DNA of 64,000 bases from Nicoliella lavandulae (GTDB taxonomy: Bacteria > Bacillota > Bacilli > Lactobacillales > Lactobacillaceae), in assembly GCF_037546185.1 (NCBI RefSeq), contig NZ_JAWMWH010000001.1:434001-498000 (forward strand), in the 5' to 3' direction. This document shows, one piece after another, positions 42,636-51,752 of the stretch (its first letter is position 1; every line of letters begins with the position of its first letter). The notes below the pieces were generated by a model. The model was not told the origin of the DNA. It saw nothing but the letters and a program-made list of their open reading frames with translations, and searched no databases. Made by a program: the position numbers and the translations under genes.

Positions 42636-44561
42636 ATGAGTGAAATTTTAAGTCATGTTAAGCAAACCTACCAGGGCCCTGACTACGATGTAATCGTTGT
42701 AGGCGCTGGACATGCTGGATGTGAAGCGGCTTTAGCTGCTGCTAGAATGGGCAATAAGACTTTATTGCTAACGATTAACTTGGAAATGGTGGCCTTTATG
42801 CCATGTAATCCATCCGTTGGGGGACCAGCTAAGGGAATCGTTGTTCGTGAAGTTGACGCTCTTGGTGGTGAAATGGGTCGTAATATTGATAAAACTTACA
42901 TTCAAATGCGGATGTTAAATACTGGAAAGGGGCCTGCAGTGCGTGCTTTACGGGCCCAAGCCGACAAGCATGCTTACCATCGCGCAATGAAGGAAACGAT
43001 TGAAAACCAACCAAACTTGACGTTACGGCAAGGAATTGTGGATTCATTGTTAACTAAGGATGGTGTTTGTACCGGAGTGGTAACGAATACCGGTGCCAAA
43101 TATAACGCCAAAACGGTCGTTTTATGTACGGGAACTGCTGCGCGGGGTCGAATTATCATTGGGGAACTTCAATACTCCTCAGGTCCTAATAACACCCAAC
43201 CAGCGTTAGAATTATCCAAAAACCTAGAAGATCTTGGATTTAAGTTAAAGCGGTTTAAGACTGGAACGCCACCACGGGTTGATGGAAATACGATTGACTT
43301 TAGTAAGACTACTGAACAACCTGGGGATAAAGAAGTGAACCACTTTAGTTATGAAACTCCAGATAGTCAATATCTAGATTTAAAGAATCAACTATCGTGT
43401 TGGTTGACTTATACCAACGAAAAGACCCACGAAATCATTCGTGAAAACCTTGGTCGGGCGCCAATGTTTAACGGAACGGTTGAAGGAATCGGACCTCGTT
43501 ACTGCCCTTCCATTGAAGATAAGGTAGTTCGGTTTGCAGATAAGGATCATCACCAAGTCTTTTTGGAACCAGAAGGACGTGAAACCCAAGAATATTACGT
43601 GAATGGGATGTCCACTTCCATGCCGGAAGAAGTACAACAAAACATGATTCATTCCGTTGAAGGGCTAAAAGATGCTGAATTAATGCGGCCTGGTTACGCG
43701 ATTGAATATGACGTTGTGGATCCATATCAATTAAAACCAACCTTTGAAACAAAAGTGTTGAAGAACTTATACACAGCTGGTCAAACTAACGGGACTTCCG
43801 GATATGAAGAAGCTGCTGGACAAGGAATCTATGCCGGAATTAACGCTGGACTTAGAGCCCAAGGCAAAGATCCAATGATTCTAAAGCGAAACGAAGCTTA
43901 TATTGGGGTAATGGTCGATGACTTAGTAACAAAGGGAACTAACGAACCATACCGACTTCTAACTAGTCGGGCTGAATACCGGCTCTTATTACGGCACGAT
44001 AATGCTGATATTCGTTTAACCGAAAAGGGACACGAATTAGGATTAATCTCAGATGAACGTTACCAAAAGTTCTTGGCTAAGAAAGCAGCTGTGGATAACG
44101 AAATTGATCGGTTAAACAGCATTCGCATCAAGCCAAATGATGAAGTTAATCAATTTATTCAAGAACATGGGGATAAACCATTACAAGATGGGGTATTAGC
44201 ATCTGTCTTTCTACGTCGTCCATACGTTAGCTACAATATCTTAAGACAATTTATTCCAGCCCCTGACCAACCACTTGGTCGGCGGGTGATCGAACAAGTT
44301 GAAATCCGGACTAAGTACGCTGGATACATTAAGAAGGCGGAAGAAAACGTTGAAAAGTTAAAGAAGATGGAAGCTAAGAAGATTCCTGAAAACATTGACT
44401 ACGACGCTATTGATGGATTGGCAACTGAAGCTCATCAAAAATTAAAGAAGATTCAACCACACAGTATTGCACAAGCATCACGAATTAGTGGGGTTAATCC
44501 TTCCGATATCGCAATTTTAAGTGTCTATATTCAACAAGGACGCATTGCTAAAACAAAATAA
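42636..44561 (+). CDS. mnmG: tRNA uridine-5-carboxymethylaminomethyl modification enzyme MnmG
   Basis: 641 residues from the ATG at 42636 (TGGAGG five bases upstream). FAD-binding Rossmann motif VVGAGHAGCEAALAAARMG near 17, then NPSVGGPAKG, GTPPRVDG, GQTNGTSGYEEAAGQG and a helical C-terminal domain that contacts MnmE. Partner of MnmE; same operon order as in most bacteria. Confidence 0.98.
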   Translation: MSEILSHVKQTYQGPDYDVIVVGAGHAGCEAALAAARMGNKTLLLTINLEMVAFMPCNPSVGGPAKGIVVREVDALGGEMGRNIDKTYIQMRMLNTGKGPAVRALRAQADKHAYHRAMKETIENQPNLTLRQGIVDSLLTKDGVCTGVVTNTGAKYNAKTVVLCTGTAARGRIIIGELQYSSGPNNTQPALELSKNLEDLGFKLKRFKTGTPPRVDGNTIDFSKTTEQPGDKEVNHFSYETPDSQYLDLKNQLSCWLTYTNEKTHEIIRENLGRAPMFNGTVEGIGPRYCPSIEDKVVRFADKDHHQVFLEPEGRETQEYYVNGMSTSMPEEVQQNMIHSVEGLKDAELMRPGYAIEYDVVDPYQLKPTFETKVLKNLYTAGQTNGTSGYEEAAGQGIYAGINAGLRAQGKDPMILKRNEAYIGVMVDDLVTKGTNEPYRLLTSRAEYRLLLRHDNADIRLTEKGHELGLISDERYQKFLAKKAAVDNEIDRLNSIRIKPNDEVNQFIQEHGDKPLQDGVLASVFLRRPYVSYNILRQFIPAPDQPLGRRVIEQVEIRTKYAGYIKKAEENVEKLKKMEAKKIPENIDYDAIDGLATEAHQKLKKIQPHSIAQASRISGVNPSDIAILSVYIQQGRIAKTK

Positions 44562-44573
44562 TTAACAGTTAAT

Positions 44574-44608
44574 AAAACCACTGTGGATAACTTTTCCACA
44601 GTGGTTTT
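44574..44608 (+). terminator. mnmG terminator built from two DnaA boxes
   Basis: The perfect 14-base stem AAAACCACTGTGGA / TCCACAGTGGTTTT includes TGTGGATAA (44582-44590) and TTTTCCACA (44592-44600). A further TGTGGATAA follows at 44628. Confidence 0.8.
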
Positions 44609-44704
44609 ATTGTTAAAAATTAATTTCTGTGGATAAGTTGTGAAAAACTATTAAAATTATTATATATTATTAATAGTTTTACATAAGCAATTAGGAGTGA
44701 AAAA

Positions 44705-45355
44705 ATGAAGAACAATAAGGTAGTTCAGTTTATTAAAGATTACGTCCTGTTGATATTAGCAATTATTGTGATTTGGGTGTTGCTCAATCTATTTTTATTT
44801 GCCCGGGTCAACGTTAGTGGACCATCAATGGAACCTAATTTGAACAATAAACAGTCGTTGATTGTATGGCGTCAAGCACAGATTAAACATTTAAGTGTAG
44901 TCGTATTTAATGCGGCGGGAGTGGATCCTAATGCGCAAGCAAGCCCTATTTACTATGTAAAACGGGTAATTGGGTTACCTGGGGATAAAGTGGCATTTAA
45001 AGATGGTGCTCTTTATGTGAATAACCAAAAGGTTAACCAGTCGTTTATTAGTCAGACTGAACAGACTAATGGGACCCAGATTCAACCAGGAGTATCTAAA
45101 ATTCCAGCATTAAAGAACTGGGATTTAAAGCAACTTTCTAATTATTGGACGGCAGATAAGGGCGCCGTGACGGTCCCTAAGGGGAAGTACTTTGTTTTAG
45201 GCGATCACCGGAGCGTTTCCAACGATAGTCGTTATTGGGGATTTGTGCCGAAGGATAAAGTCATGGGGGTTGTGAATTCTGAAAGCTGGCTATGGCCATT
45301 CCGTTACAATACTAATGATCAACAACGTTATAATATTAATTCATTAGGTTATTAA
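44705..45355 (+). CDS. lepB: signal peptidase I, first of two tandem copies
   Basis: 216 residues. One N-terminal membrane helix (VLLILAIIVIWVLLNLFLFARV), the catalytic Ser in SGPSMEPNL (about residue 42), the Lys in YYVKRVIGLPGDK (about 88) and the box GDHRSVSNDSRYWGFV near 166. It cleaves secretory signal peptides at the outer membrane face. A near twin follows 100 bases later. Probably derived by gene duplication. Confidence 0.93.
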   Translation: MKNNKVVQFIKDYVLLILAIIVIWVLLNLFLFARVNVSGPSMEPNLNNKQSLIVWRQAQIKHLSVVVFNAAGVDPNAQASPIYYVKRVIGLPGDKVAFKDGALYVNNQKVNQSFISQTEQTNGTQIQPGVSKIPALKNWDLKQLSNYWTADKGAVTVPKGKYFVLGDHRSVSNDSRYWGFVPKDKVMGVVNSESWLWPFRYNTNDQQRYNINSLGY

Positions 45356-45464
45356 CAGGTTATCCACTGTGGATAATTATTTACAAAATGATTAAATGAC
45401 CAAACTTCGTTTAGAAAATGTTATAATGTGAATAAATTGTAGATTTGTACAGGAGATTTTGATT

Positions 45465-46109
45465 TTGGAAAAAGAAGAGAATAAATTACTAGGCTTCATG
45501 AAGGATTATGTTTTGCCAGTTGTAGTGACGCTATTAGTACTATGGCTAATTAATAGCTTTTTAGTAACTAAGGTCCGGGTAAGTGGTCCATCAATGGAAC
45601 CTAATTTAAAGAATAACCAGTCGATTATTGTATGGCGCCAAGCACAAATTAAGCATTTGAGTGTAATTGTGTTTAATGCCTCAGGTGAAGACCCACAAGC
45701 TAGTGGGAATCCAGACTATTACGTAAAACGGGTGATTGGATTACCTGGTGATAAGGTGGCATTTAAAGATGGCACTATTTATGTAAATGACAAAAAGGTT
45801 CCGCAAACCTTCATTAGTAAATATGAACGGACTTCAGGAACGCAGGTGCCAGCTTATAAGATTACCAATTGGGACATTAAGAAACTAGCAGCTAATTGGC
45901 CTAAGAATAAGCAAGCAGTGACCGTTCCTAAGGGCGAATACTTCGTCTTAGGTGATCACCGGAGTGTTTCTAATGATAGTCGTTACTGGGGCTTTGTACC
46001 AAAGGATAAAATCATGGGGGTTGTTCATGCTTACGGATGGCCATGGCCATTTAATGGAAATAACACCAATGATCAACAACGTAATAACATTAATTCATTA
46101 GCATATTAA
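45465..46109 (+). CDS. lepB: signal peptidase I, second tandem copy
   Basis: About 214 residues from a TTG at 45465 (AGGAG nine bases upstream; a TTG at 45459 is closer than usual). It has the same Ser, Lys and GDHRSVSNDSRYWGFV motifs as the first copy and high overall identity, with differences concentrated at the N-terminus, a shorter loop near residue 125 and the tail. DnaA boxes at 45360-45376 lie in the gap between the two copies. The two may differ in substrate preference. Confidence 0.92.
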   Translation: MEKEENKLLGFMKDYVLPVVVTLLVLWLINSFLVTKVRVSGPSMEPNLKNNQSIIVWRQAQIKHLSVIVFNASGEDPQASGNPDYYVKRVIGLPGDKVAFKDGTIYVNDKKVPQTFISKYERTSGTQVPAYKITNWDIKKLAANWPKNKQAVTVPKGEYFVLGDHRSVSNDSRYWGFVPKDKIMGVVHAYGWPWPFNGNNTNDQQRNNINSLAY

Positions 46110-46114
46110 AGTTC

Positions 46115-46152
46115 AAAAAAGGACGTCCAACTAAAATGTTGGGCGTCCTTTT
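46115..46152. terminator. bidirectional terminator after lepB2
   Basis: AAAAAGGACGTCCAAC and GTTGGGCGTCCTTTTT form a stem with one mismatch between the convergent genes. Confidence 0.8.
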
Positions 46153-46156
46153 TATA

Positions 46157-46459
46157 TTAATCAATAATATTTAGCTTCATTAGAACGTTTTGAATAATAG
46201 AATTAAAGTTTGCTTCTGTGAATTGACCTTGCCAAATAATATGATTGTGTTCATCTGATACTTGATATTCATTGGTATTTTCAATTGGAGCAAGAACGAT
46301 TTTAATTTGCTTGCCGTTATTTTGAAAATTCGCTACCGAAACTAACCATGTTTTATGATCAGCCTGCGCTAGTGATTGGACATCTTCAGTAGTACTTAAG
46401 TCACCGTTTTTAACGGCGATTTCAGCATACTTACGGATGTGTTGTTTGATGTTAATCAT
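46157..46459 (-). CDS. hypothetical protein
   Basis: 100 residues, no signal or membrane segment. A mixed helix-strand pattern: a helical N-terminus (IKQHIRKYAEIAVKNG), strands KIVLAPIENTNEYQV and IIWQGQF, and a C-terminal helix. Not recognised. It lies directly downstream of the RRNPP-like regulator on the same strand (28-base gap), so it may be its target or partner. Confidence 0.6.
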   Translation of the reverse strand: MINIKQHIRKYAEIAVKNGDLSTTEDVQSLAQADHKTWLVSVANFQNNGKQIKIVLAPIENTNEYQVSDEHNHIIWQGQFTEANFNSIIQNVLMKLNIID

Positions 46460-46487
46460 GAAAACACTACCTTTCTAGTGTCGGAAA

Positions 46488-47336
46488 TTAAAAAAGTTTA
46501 TTTTCCTTACTAAAACTGTTGTATTCTTCAAATAAATTAGCAAAATTTTGGTATCTTTGTAATACATCTGGCTTTAAATCGAGACCGTTGCCAGCTTCAT
46601 ATGCAATGCTAAATAATGAATGCATGAAGTGAGTAGTATTAATTTGATTATTTAATTTGATGCCAACCTTAACAATATCCATTGTTCGCTTGTAATTCTT
46701 TGTTAAAACATAGTAATGAGCTAATTGGTTACATACAAAGATAATTTGAATTTGACGATAGCTAAATTCATCACCATCTTTTTGTTGCTTGGCCATAAAG
46801 TCATCTACTAAATTGAAGAAGTAGTCGGCCTTATTAAGCTTATCAAGCTTTTTGTATGAGTCACCCTTAATTGTGTATGCTAATGTTGTATACACATTTA
46901 AGTCATCACTGTGAGTACTTGCGAGCACCTTATCACATTCAAAGATTGCGTCTTCGTAGTGATCTTGACGGAATTTTGAGAATGCAATCACAAAGTGGTA
47001 TTGGACCAGTTGATCAGCATCCATTTTAACATTTGATAGTGATTTAATGCGCTTTTCAATTGATGGTTGATCTTCTGGTGCGTAATTGTATAAATCATCT
47101 TCAATTTGCATTAACTTATTATCTAAGTCACTATCAGGACGACTAAAGTCGGAAAATACATCATTTAAAGTTAAGTCAATGCGCTTGCATAGCTTAATTA
47201 AAATCTTAGTAGTTGGTGGCACATTGTGCTTTTCAATCTTACTAATCGTATTTTGCGTACAAATGTCCTTTGCTAAATCAGTTTGAGTAATATTCTTTGC
47301 CTTTCGCTGTTGGGCAATTTTACTTCCTAAAAACAT
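46488..47336 (-). CDS. RRNPP/Rgg-like transcriptional regulator (XRE HTH plus TPR)
   Basis: About 282 residues. GAGAGG favours the second ATG (47336). An N-terminal XRE helix-turn-helix (LGSKIAQQRKAKNITQTDLAKDICTQNTISKIEKHN) is followed by about 220 residues of helical TPR-like repeats, as in PlcR, PrgX and Rgg peptide-sensing regulators. No linked pheromone gene is visible in the flanking 500 bases. Three perfect 11-base repeats lie upstream of the gene and may be its binding sites. Confidence 0.75.
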   Translation of the reverse strand: MFLGSKIAQQRKAKNITQTDLAKDICTQNTISKIEKHNVPPTTKILIKLCKRIDLTLNDVFSDFSRPDSDLDNKLMQIEDDLYNYAPEDQPSIEKRIKSLSNVKMDADQLVQYHFVIAFSKFRQDHYEDAIFECDKVLASTHSDDLNVYTTLAYTIKGDSYKKLDKLNKADYFFNLVDDFMAKQQKDGDEFSYRQIQIIFVCNQLAHYYVLTKNYKRTMDIVKVGIKLNNQINTTHFMHSLFSIAYEAGNGLDLKPDVLQRYQNFANLFEEYNSFSKENKLF

Positions 47337-47370
47337 AAACATACCTCTCTATATTAAAAACATATTTTTA

Positions 47371-47452
47371 ACTAACAAAAAGGTCCTAATGTTTTCACTA
47401 ACAAAAAGTATCTACTATTCACAAGTTAATATAATATCACAACTAACAAAAA
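47371..47452. repeat. three perfect ACTAACAAAAA direct repeats upstream of the RRNPP-like gene
   Basis: Copies begin at 47371, 47397 and 47442 (26 and 45 bases apart). They lie 35-115 bases upstream of the regulator start, a good place for autoregulatory operators. The rest of the gap to 47841 is AT-rich with a TATAAT box near 47800 for the next rightward gene. Confidence 0.55.
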
Positions 47453-47841
47453 AATAACATATGTATCATTGAATACTTATGAATAATTTCTATAAATTTT
47501 ATTTTAAAATAGACATTTGACCAACGGATGTATCGATAGCAGTAGGGGGTTTCGCATTTCATATCAATGATTAAATTAGATATTAATATTTACCAATATT
47601 TGTTCATAACCAATCTAATTAGCACTAATCTATTCAAAATAAATTACTGATGGGGTCAAATTGTTTGATCTCGTTTACAATCAAAACTTAATCAACACAT
47701 TCGTTAATGATACAATTATTTATATTTTATTCTGAAATAACTATAAAACTGGTTGTAGAATAGGATATAATAGTAATCGGTCTTGAATTATAATGTTATA
47801 ATTTAATACGTATTATTAATATTAGGAAAGGATATGATTTC

Positions 47842-48264
47842 ATGCAGATGATTGATACGATTGAAAGTGCTGTCAATTCAGTAAAAGCAAACAGCAAATA
47901 CAGCATTTCCGACTTAAAAATTATCCCCGAAACTCCTTACTGGGCAATGGTAGGGTTAGTTAATGATGGCGATTGCGAAATTCAATTCCAAGTTCACAAC
48001 GACCACCAAGTACGGGTCTTAATTCCACTTCAATTGGAAGACTGGGGTGTTTTTAATCTTGAACACTTCCCTGAACTAAAGACTGTTGAAAACTACTTTG
48101 AAAAGTTACCTAATCACCGGGTTGATGGCAGTAACTTCAAGATTTATTACTACCGTCCATACCACTGTTTAACCACTACGGTTGATTTAAATGATGTTAA
48201 CCTAACTGATGTTATCGAAAAGATGACTAGTACTTATGACGATATCATAAGTACGCAAGCTTAA
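47842..48264 (+). CDS. hypothetical protein
   Basis: 140 residues with AGGAAAGGAT upstream. A soluble alpha/beta pattern with many aromatic residues (TPYWAMVGLVNDGDCEIQFQVHNDHQVRVLIPL; FKIYYYRPYHC). No recognised domain or signal peptide. Monocistronic: own promoter-like region upstream and terminator downstream. It lies divergently from the RRNPP-like gene across a 500-base gap and might be part of its regulon, which is inference only. Confidence 0.6.
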   Translation: MQMIDTIESAVNSVKANSKYSISDLKIIPETPYWAMVGLVNDGDCEIQFQVHNDHQVRVLIPLQLEDWGVFNLEHFPELKTVENYFEKLPNHRVDGSNFKIYYYRPYHCLTTTVDLNDVNLTDVIEKMTSTYDDIISTQA

Positions 48265-48279
48265 TTAATCATCATTATA

Positions 48280-48307
48280 AAGTCCCTGTTATCAGGGGCT
48301 TTTTTTG
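48280..48307 (+). terminator. terminator downstream of the 47842 gene
   Basis: AAGTCCCTG and CAGGGGCTT form a short stem followed by a T-run. Confidence 0.7.
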
Positions 48308-48387
48308 TTGGCTTAATTACAATAACTTTACTTTGAAAATCTGCTCGAGTATGATTTAATTAACTAATTTTTTAGGGGGCTTAATCA

Positions 48388-49704
48388 ATGGGAAAAGAAT
48401 TAACCGCTAATGATATCGCTAAATTTAAAGGGGCGTATTACCAACAACCCCAAGCTGATGTAATTGCTAGAGCAATTCAAGAAAACGGGATCAATAAGGT
48501 AGCAATTGATAGTCAGGCACAAGTTCGCCTCAATCCTACCTTTTCAATCGATTTAAAAGCGAGTGAAAACGACAAGATTACTGATCAAAAACAAGCTGGT
48601 TTTTGTTGGATGTTTTCATTAATGAATGTTTTAAGACATTCATTTATTAAGCAACATAACATTAAGGGTTTTGAACTATCCGCCAATTTCTTATTCTTCT
48701 GGGATAAGATTGAACGGGCAAACGCTTACTATGAACAAATCCTTAGAACTGCTGCTAAGGATACTAACGATCGAGAAGTAGCATCTTATCTCGCCTATCC
48801 AGATGAAGATGGTGGCGAATGGGACATGGCTGTGGCGTTAGTGCAAAAGTATGGCGTCATGCCAGCCGCTGTATTTCCACGGACTTCAGTTGCAAATAAT
48901 ACGGGTGATTTTAACAATGTCTTGTCGTTAAAATTACGGCGTGATGGGATGAAGCTACGGGGCTTAGTTAATGACGGTGCCAATCCGGATGAAATTAAGC
49001 AGACGCGTAAGCAAATGTTGTCAGAAGTTTACCGTATGGTTGCCCTAAGTATTGGGGTACCACCAAAGACTTTTGACTTCGAATATCGGGATGACAAAAA
49101 TAATTATCATATTGACCGGAATTTAACCCCTAAGCAATTTTACGATAAGTACTTTGGCATTGATTTAACCCAATATATAGCGGTATGTAATTATCCACAC
49201 CGTAAGTACAATCAACTTTACCAACAATCTAAGGCTGACAACGTGTTAGGTGGTCAACACATTCATTACTTAAACCTACCAATGACCGAATTAAAACGAA
49301 TGGCATTACAACAACTAAAGGATGGCGAACCAGTTTGGTTCGGAAATGATGTTGGTGCTCAATCAGCAACTAAGCCAGGATTATTGGACCGGAATCTTTA
49401 TCATCGGGATCGTTTGTTCAATGTTGACCTGGACATGACCAAAAAGCAACGCTTTGAATATGATGAAGCTCAAGCTTCCCATGCAATGACCTTTACTGGA
49501 GTTGACGTTGTTGATGGTAAAACCACTAAGTGGCAAGTTGAAAACAGTTGGGGAAGCAAAGTTGGCGAAAGTGGCTACTTTACAATGGCTGATGATTGGA
49601 TGGATAACTTTGTTTACGAAGTGATCGTAAAGAAGGATTATCTAACTGCTGATCAACAAAAAATGCTAACACAAATACCAGTTGAACTTGAAATCTGGGA
49701 CTAA
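48388..49704 (+). CDS. pepC: C1 aminopeptidase PepC-like, first tandem copy
   Basis: 438 residues, ATG after TAGGGGG. Bleomycin-hydrolase family: oxyanion Gln67 and nucleophile Cys73 in DQKQAGFCWMF, His in ASHAMTF and Asn in VENSWG. The usual SGRCWMF reads AGFCWMF, replacing a normally conserved Arg. Cytosolic hexameric thiol aminopeptidase that trims peptides. The 22-base gap to the next copy implies one transcript. Confidence 0.9.
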   Translation: MGKELTANDIAKFKGAYYQQPQADVIARAIQENGINKVAIDSQAQVRLNPTFSIDLKASENDKITDQKQAGFCWMFSLMNVLRHSFIKQHNIKGFELSANFLFFWDKIERANAYYEQILRTAAKDTNDREVASYLAYPDEDGGEWDMAVALVQKYGVMPAAVFPRTSVANNTGDFNNVLSLKLRRDGMKLRGLVNDGANPDEIKQTRKQMLSEVYRMVALSIGVPPKTFDFEYRDDKNNYHIDRNLTPKQFYDKYFGIDLTQYIAVCNYPHRKYNQLYQQSKADNVLGGQHIHYLNLPMTELKRMALQQLKDGEPVWFGNDVGAQSATKPGLLDRNLYHRDRLFNVDLDMTKKQRFEYDEAQASHAMTFTGVDVVDGKTTKWQVENSWGSKVGESGYFTMADDWMDNFVYEVIVKKDYLTADQQKMLTQIPVELEIWD

Positions 49705-49725
49705 TTACGAAACGGAGGGAATTAA

Positions 49726-51051
49726 ATGATTAATAAGCAATCACAATTAACGGCTGCTGATATCGCAGCCTTGGAAGCTGACTTTGATAAACAACCTCAA
49801 TCAGCGGTTATCTCACGTGCCATTCAACAAAATGGGATTAATAATGTAGCCCGTGACCCTAAAGCGGCCGTGCGCACTGAACATGTCTTTTCCGTTGAAG
49901 TTGAAACTGGTGGTGTAACTAACCAACGCCAAAGTGGGCGTTGTTGGTTATTCTCCCTTACCAATGTATTACGGCATCAATTTGCTGAAAAATACGGCGT
50001 AAAGGACTTTGAATTATCACAAAGTTACCTCTTTTTCTGGGATAAAATTGAACGAGCCAACATTTTCTTTGATCGGATGATTGAAACGGCTAGCCTACCA
50101 ACTACTGATTGGACCGTTGATTTTTACCTTAGTAATCCTGGTGCTGACGGTGGCCAATGGGCAATGTCAGCAGCGTTAGTTGCAAAATATGGAGTGGTTC
50201 CAAAGAGCGTTTTCCCAGAAAGTAACGTTACTAAGAACACCCGTGATTTAAACTCAGTTTTAAACTTAAAACTACGGCGTGATGGAATGCAATTACGTAA
50301 CTTGGTCAATGATGGTGCAACTGATGAAGAATTAGCTGCTGCCCGAGAAAAGATGCTAGCTGAGGTATATCGAATCACTGGTTATTCCGTCGGAGTCCCA
50401 CCAGAAACCTTTGATTTTGAATATCGTGATGACAAACATAACTATCATTTGGATCAAGGTTTAACTCCTAAGCAATTCTATGATAAATACTTTGATTTTA
50501 ACTTGGATGATTATGTTGTTGCTACTAATGCGCCAGATAAGAAGTTCAACCAACTTTACAGCTTACCAAGTCAAAATAACGTGGTTGGTGGTAAAGAAAT
50601 TCAATTTTTGAACTTACCAATGGAAACCCTTAAGGATGCAGCCATCAAACAACTTAAAGATGGTGAGACCGTTTGGTTTGGCAATGACGTGGTTCAACAA
50701 TCAGAACGGAAAGCCGGCATCTTAGATAATCACCTTTATCATTTTGATGAATTATTTAACGTGGACTTACAGATGAGTAAGGCGGAACGGTTCCAATACC
50801 ACCAAGCAAATGTTTCACATGCGATGGTATTAACTGGAGTCGACTTAATTGATGACCAACCAATTCGATGGAAGGTTGAAAATAGTTGGGGAGAAGATAA
50901 CGGTGAAAAGGGTTACTTCTCAATGACTGATGGCTGGTTAGATGAATTTGTTTACGAAATTGTAATTAACAAGAAGTACCTATCAGCTGACCAACAACAA
51001 TTACTATCACAAACGCCAGTTGAATTGGCACCTTGGGATTCATTAAGCTAA
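49726..51051 (+). CDS. pepC: C1 aminopeptidase PepC, second tandem copy
   Basis: 441 residues with ACGGAGGGA upstream. It carries the standard motif NQRQSGRCWLF (Gln67, Cys73), SHAMVLTG and VENSWGEDNGEKGYF. The C-terminal tail APWDSLS is longer than that of the first copy; in this family the C-terminal arm enters the active site and sets exopeptidase specificity, so the two copies may differ in cleavage preference. Confidence 0.93.
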   Translation: MINKQSQLTAADIAALEADFDKQPQSAVISRAIQQNGINNVARDPKAAVRTEHVFSVEVETGGVTNQRQSGRCWLFSLTNVLRHQFAEKYGVKDFELSQSYLFFWDKIERANIFFDRMIETASLPTTDWTVDFYLSNPGADGGQWAMSAALVAKYGVVPKSVFPESNVTKNTRDLNSVLNLKLRRDGMQLRNLVNDGATDEELAAAREKMLAEVYRITGYSVGVPPETFDFEYRDDKHNYHLDQGLTPKQFYDKYFDFNLDDYVVATNAPDKKFNQLYSLPSQNNVVGGKEIQFLNLPMETLKDAAIKQLKDGETVWFGNDVVQQSERKAGILDNHLYHFDELFNVDLQMSKAERFQYHQANVSHAMVLTGVDLIDDQPIRWKVENSWGEDNGEKGYFSMTDGWLDEFVYEIVINKKYLSADQQQLLSQTPVELAPWDSLS

Positions 51052-51054
51052 TTA

Positions 51055-51098
51055 AAAAGTGTAGAACGAACGTTAGTCGTGGTTCTACACTTTTTTGT
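51055..51098 (+). terminator. terminator of the pepC pair
   Basis: AAAAAGTGTAGAAC pairs with GTTCTACACTTTTT. Confidence 0.85.
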
Positions 51099-51134
51099 GT
51101 TAAAATATTGGTATAATAGTTTTGGAGGCGACCA

Positions 51135-51341
51135 TTGTTGGCTAAACGATTTAAGTTATTAGAAGAATCATTTACAGGGGTTTCTGTATATGTTGACCGT
51201 GAAACCGGGGTTGAATATGGCGGCTACGGTAGTTCACTAATTCCGTTATTGGACGCAAATGGTTCGGTTAAAATTAATGCAAAAACTGCTGAAAAATTAT
51301 TAGCAGATAAAAGAAAGAAAAAAACACCTAAGGGTGAATAG
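51135..51341 (+). CDS. DUF6440-like small protein
   Basis: About 68 residues from TTG at 51135 or 51138 (GGAGG at 51124-51128). The pattern RFK...VYVDRETGVEYGGYGSSLIPLLDANGSVKI matches the small DUF6440 family common in Firmicutes and their phages. The C-terminus is basic. Function unknown. Followed 20 bases later by a membrane protein gene, probably one operon. Confidence 0.65.
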   Translation: MLAKRFKLLEESFTGVSVYVDRETGVEYGGYGSSLIPLLDANGSVKINAKTAEKLLADKRKKKTPKGE

Positions 51342-51361
51342 ATCAGAAAGGCGGAATTAAG

Positions 51362-51712
51362 ATGTTGCTATGGCTACATTTAATTTTCGTGCTAATTCTA
51401 ATTATCTCCGCTTCAATGGGCTTACTATTGCGAAGTGGAAATCAATTTTACATTATGATTGTTCGAGTATGCTATTTAGTGTTTATAGTTAGTGGAATCT
51501 TATTATTTTCCCATGCTTGGGCACGTGATCCATTCTTGACCATTGTTAAGATTATTGTGGCGATTGGATTAATTGGAATTTTGGAAGTGTCGTTCGCTAA
51601 ACGCAAGCGGAATCAACTAACTAAACAATGGATTGTGATTGATGTATTAGCATTCATTGTTGTCATTATAGTTGGACTGTTGTTAGCGGGTGGCCGGCCG
51701 TTTATTAGATAA
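51362..51712 (+). CDS. DUF1516 / YisL-like membrane protein
   Basis: 116 residues with GAAAGGCGG upstream. Four hydrophobic helices: LLWLHLIFVLILIISASMGLLL, a Tyr-rich second helix, IVKIIVAIGLIGILEVSF and the C-terminal VLAFIVVIIVGLLLAGG, separated by basic loops. The spacing and the first-helix W-L-H pattern match the YisL family of unknown function. Confidence 0.7.
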   Translation: MLLWLHLIFVLILIISASMGLLLRSGNQFYIMIVRVCYLVFIVSGILLFSHAWARDPFLTIVKIIVAIGLIGILEVSFAKRKRNQLTKQWIVIDVLAFIVVIIVGLLLAGGRPFIR

Positions 51713-51713
51713 T

Positions 51714-51750
51714 AAAAATGCATGATCAATTAATGATCATGCATTTTTTA
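51714..51750. terminator. bidirectional terminator
   Basis: AAAAATGCATGATCA pairs with TGATCATGCATTTTT between convergent genes. Confidence 0.85.
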
Positions 51751-51752
51751 AT

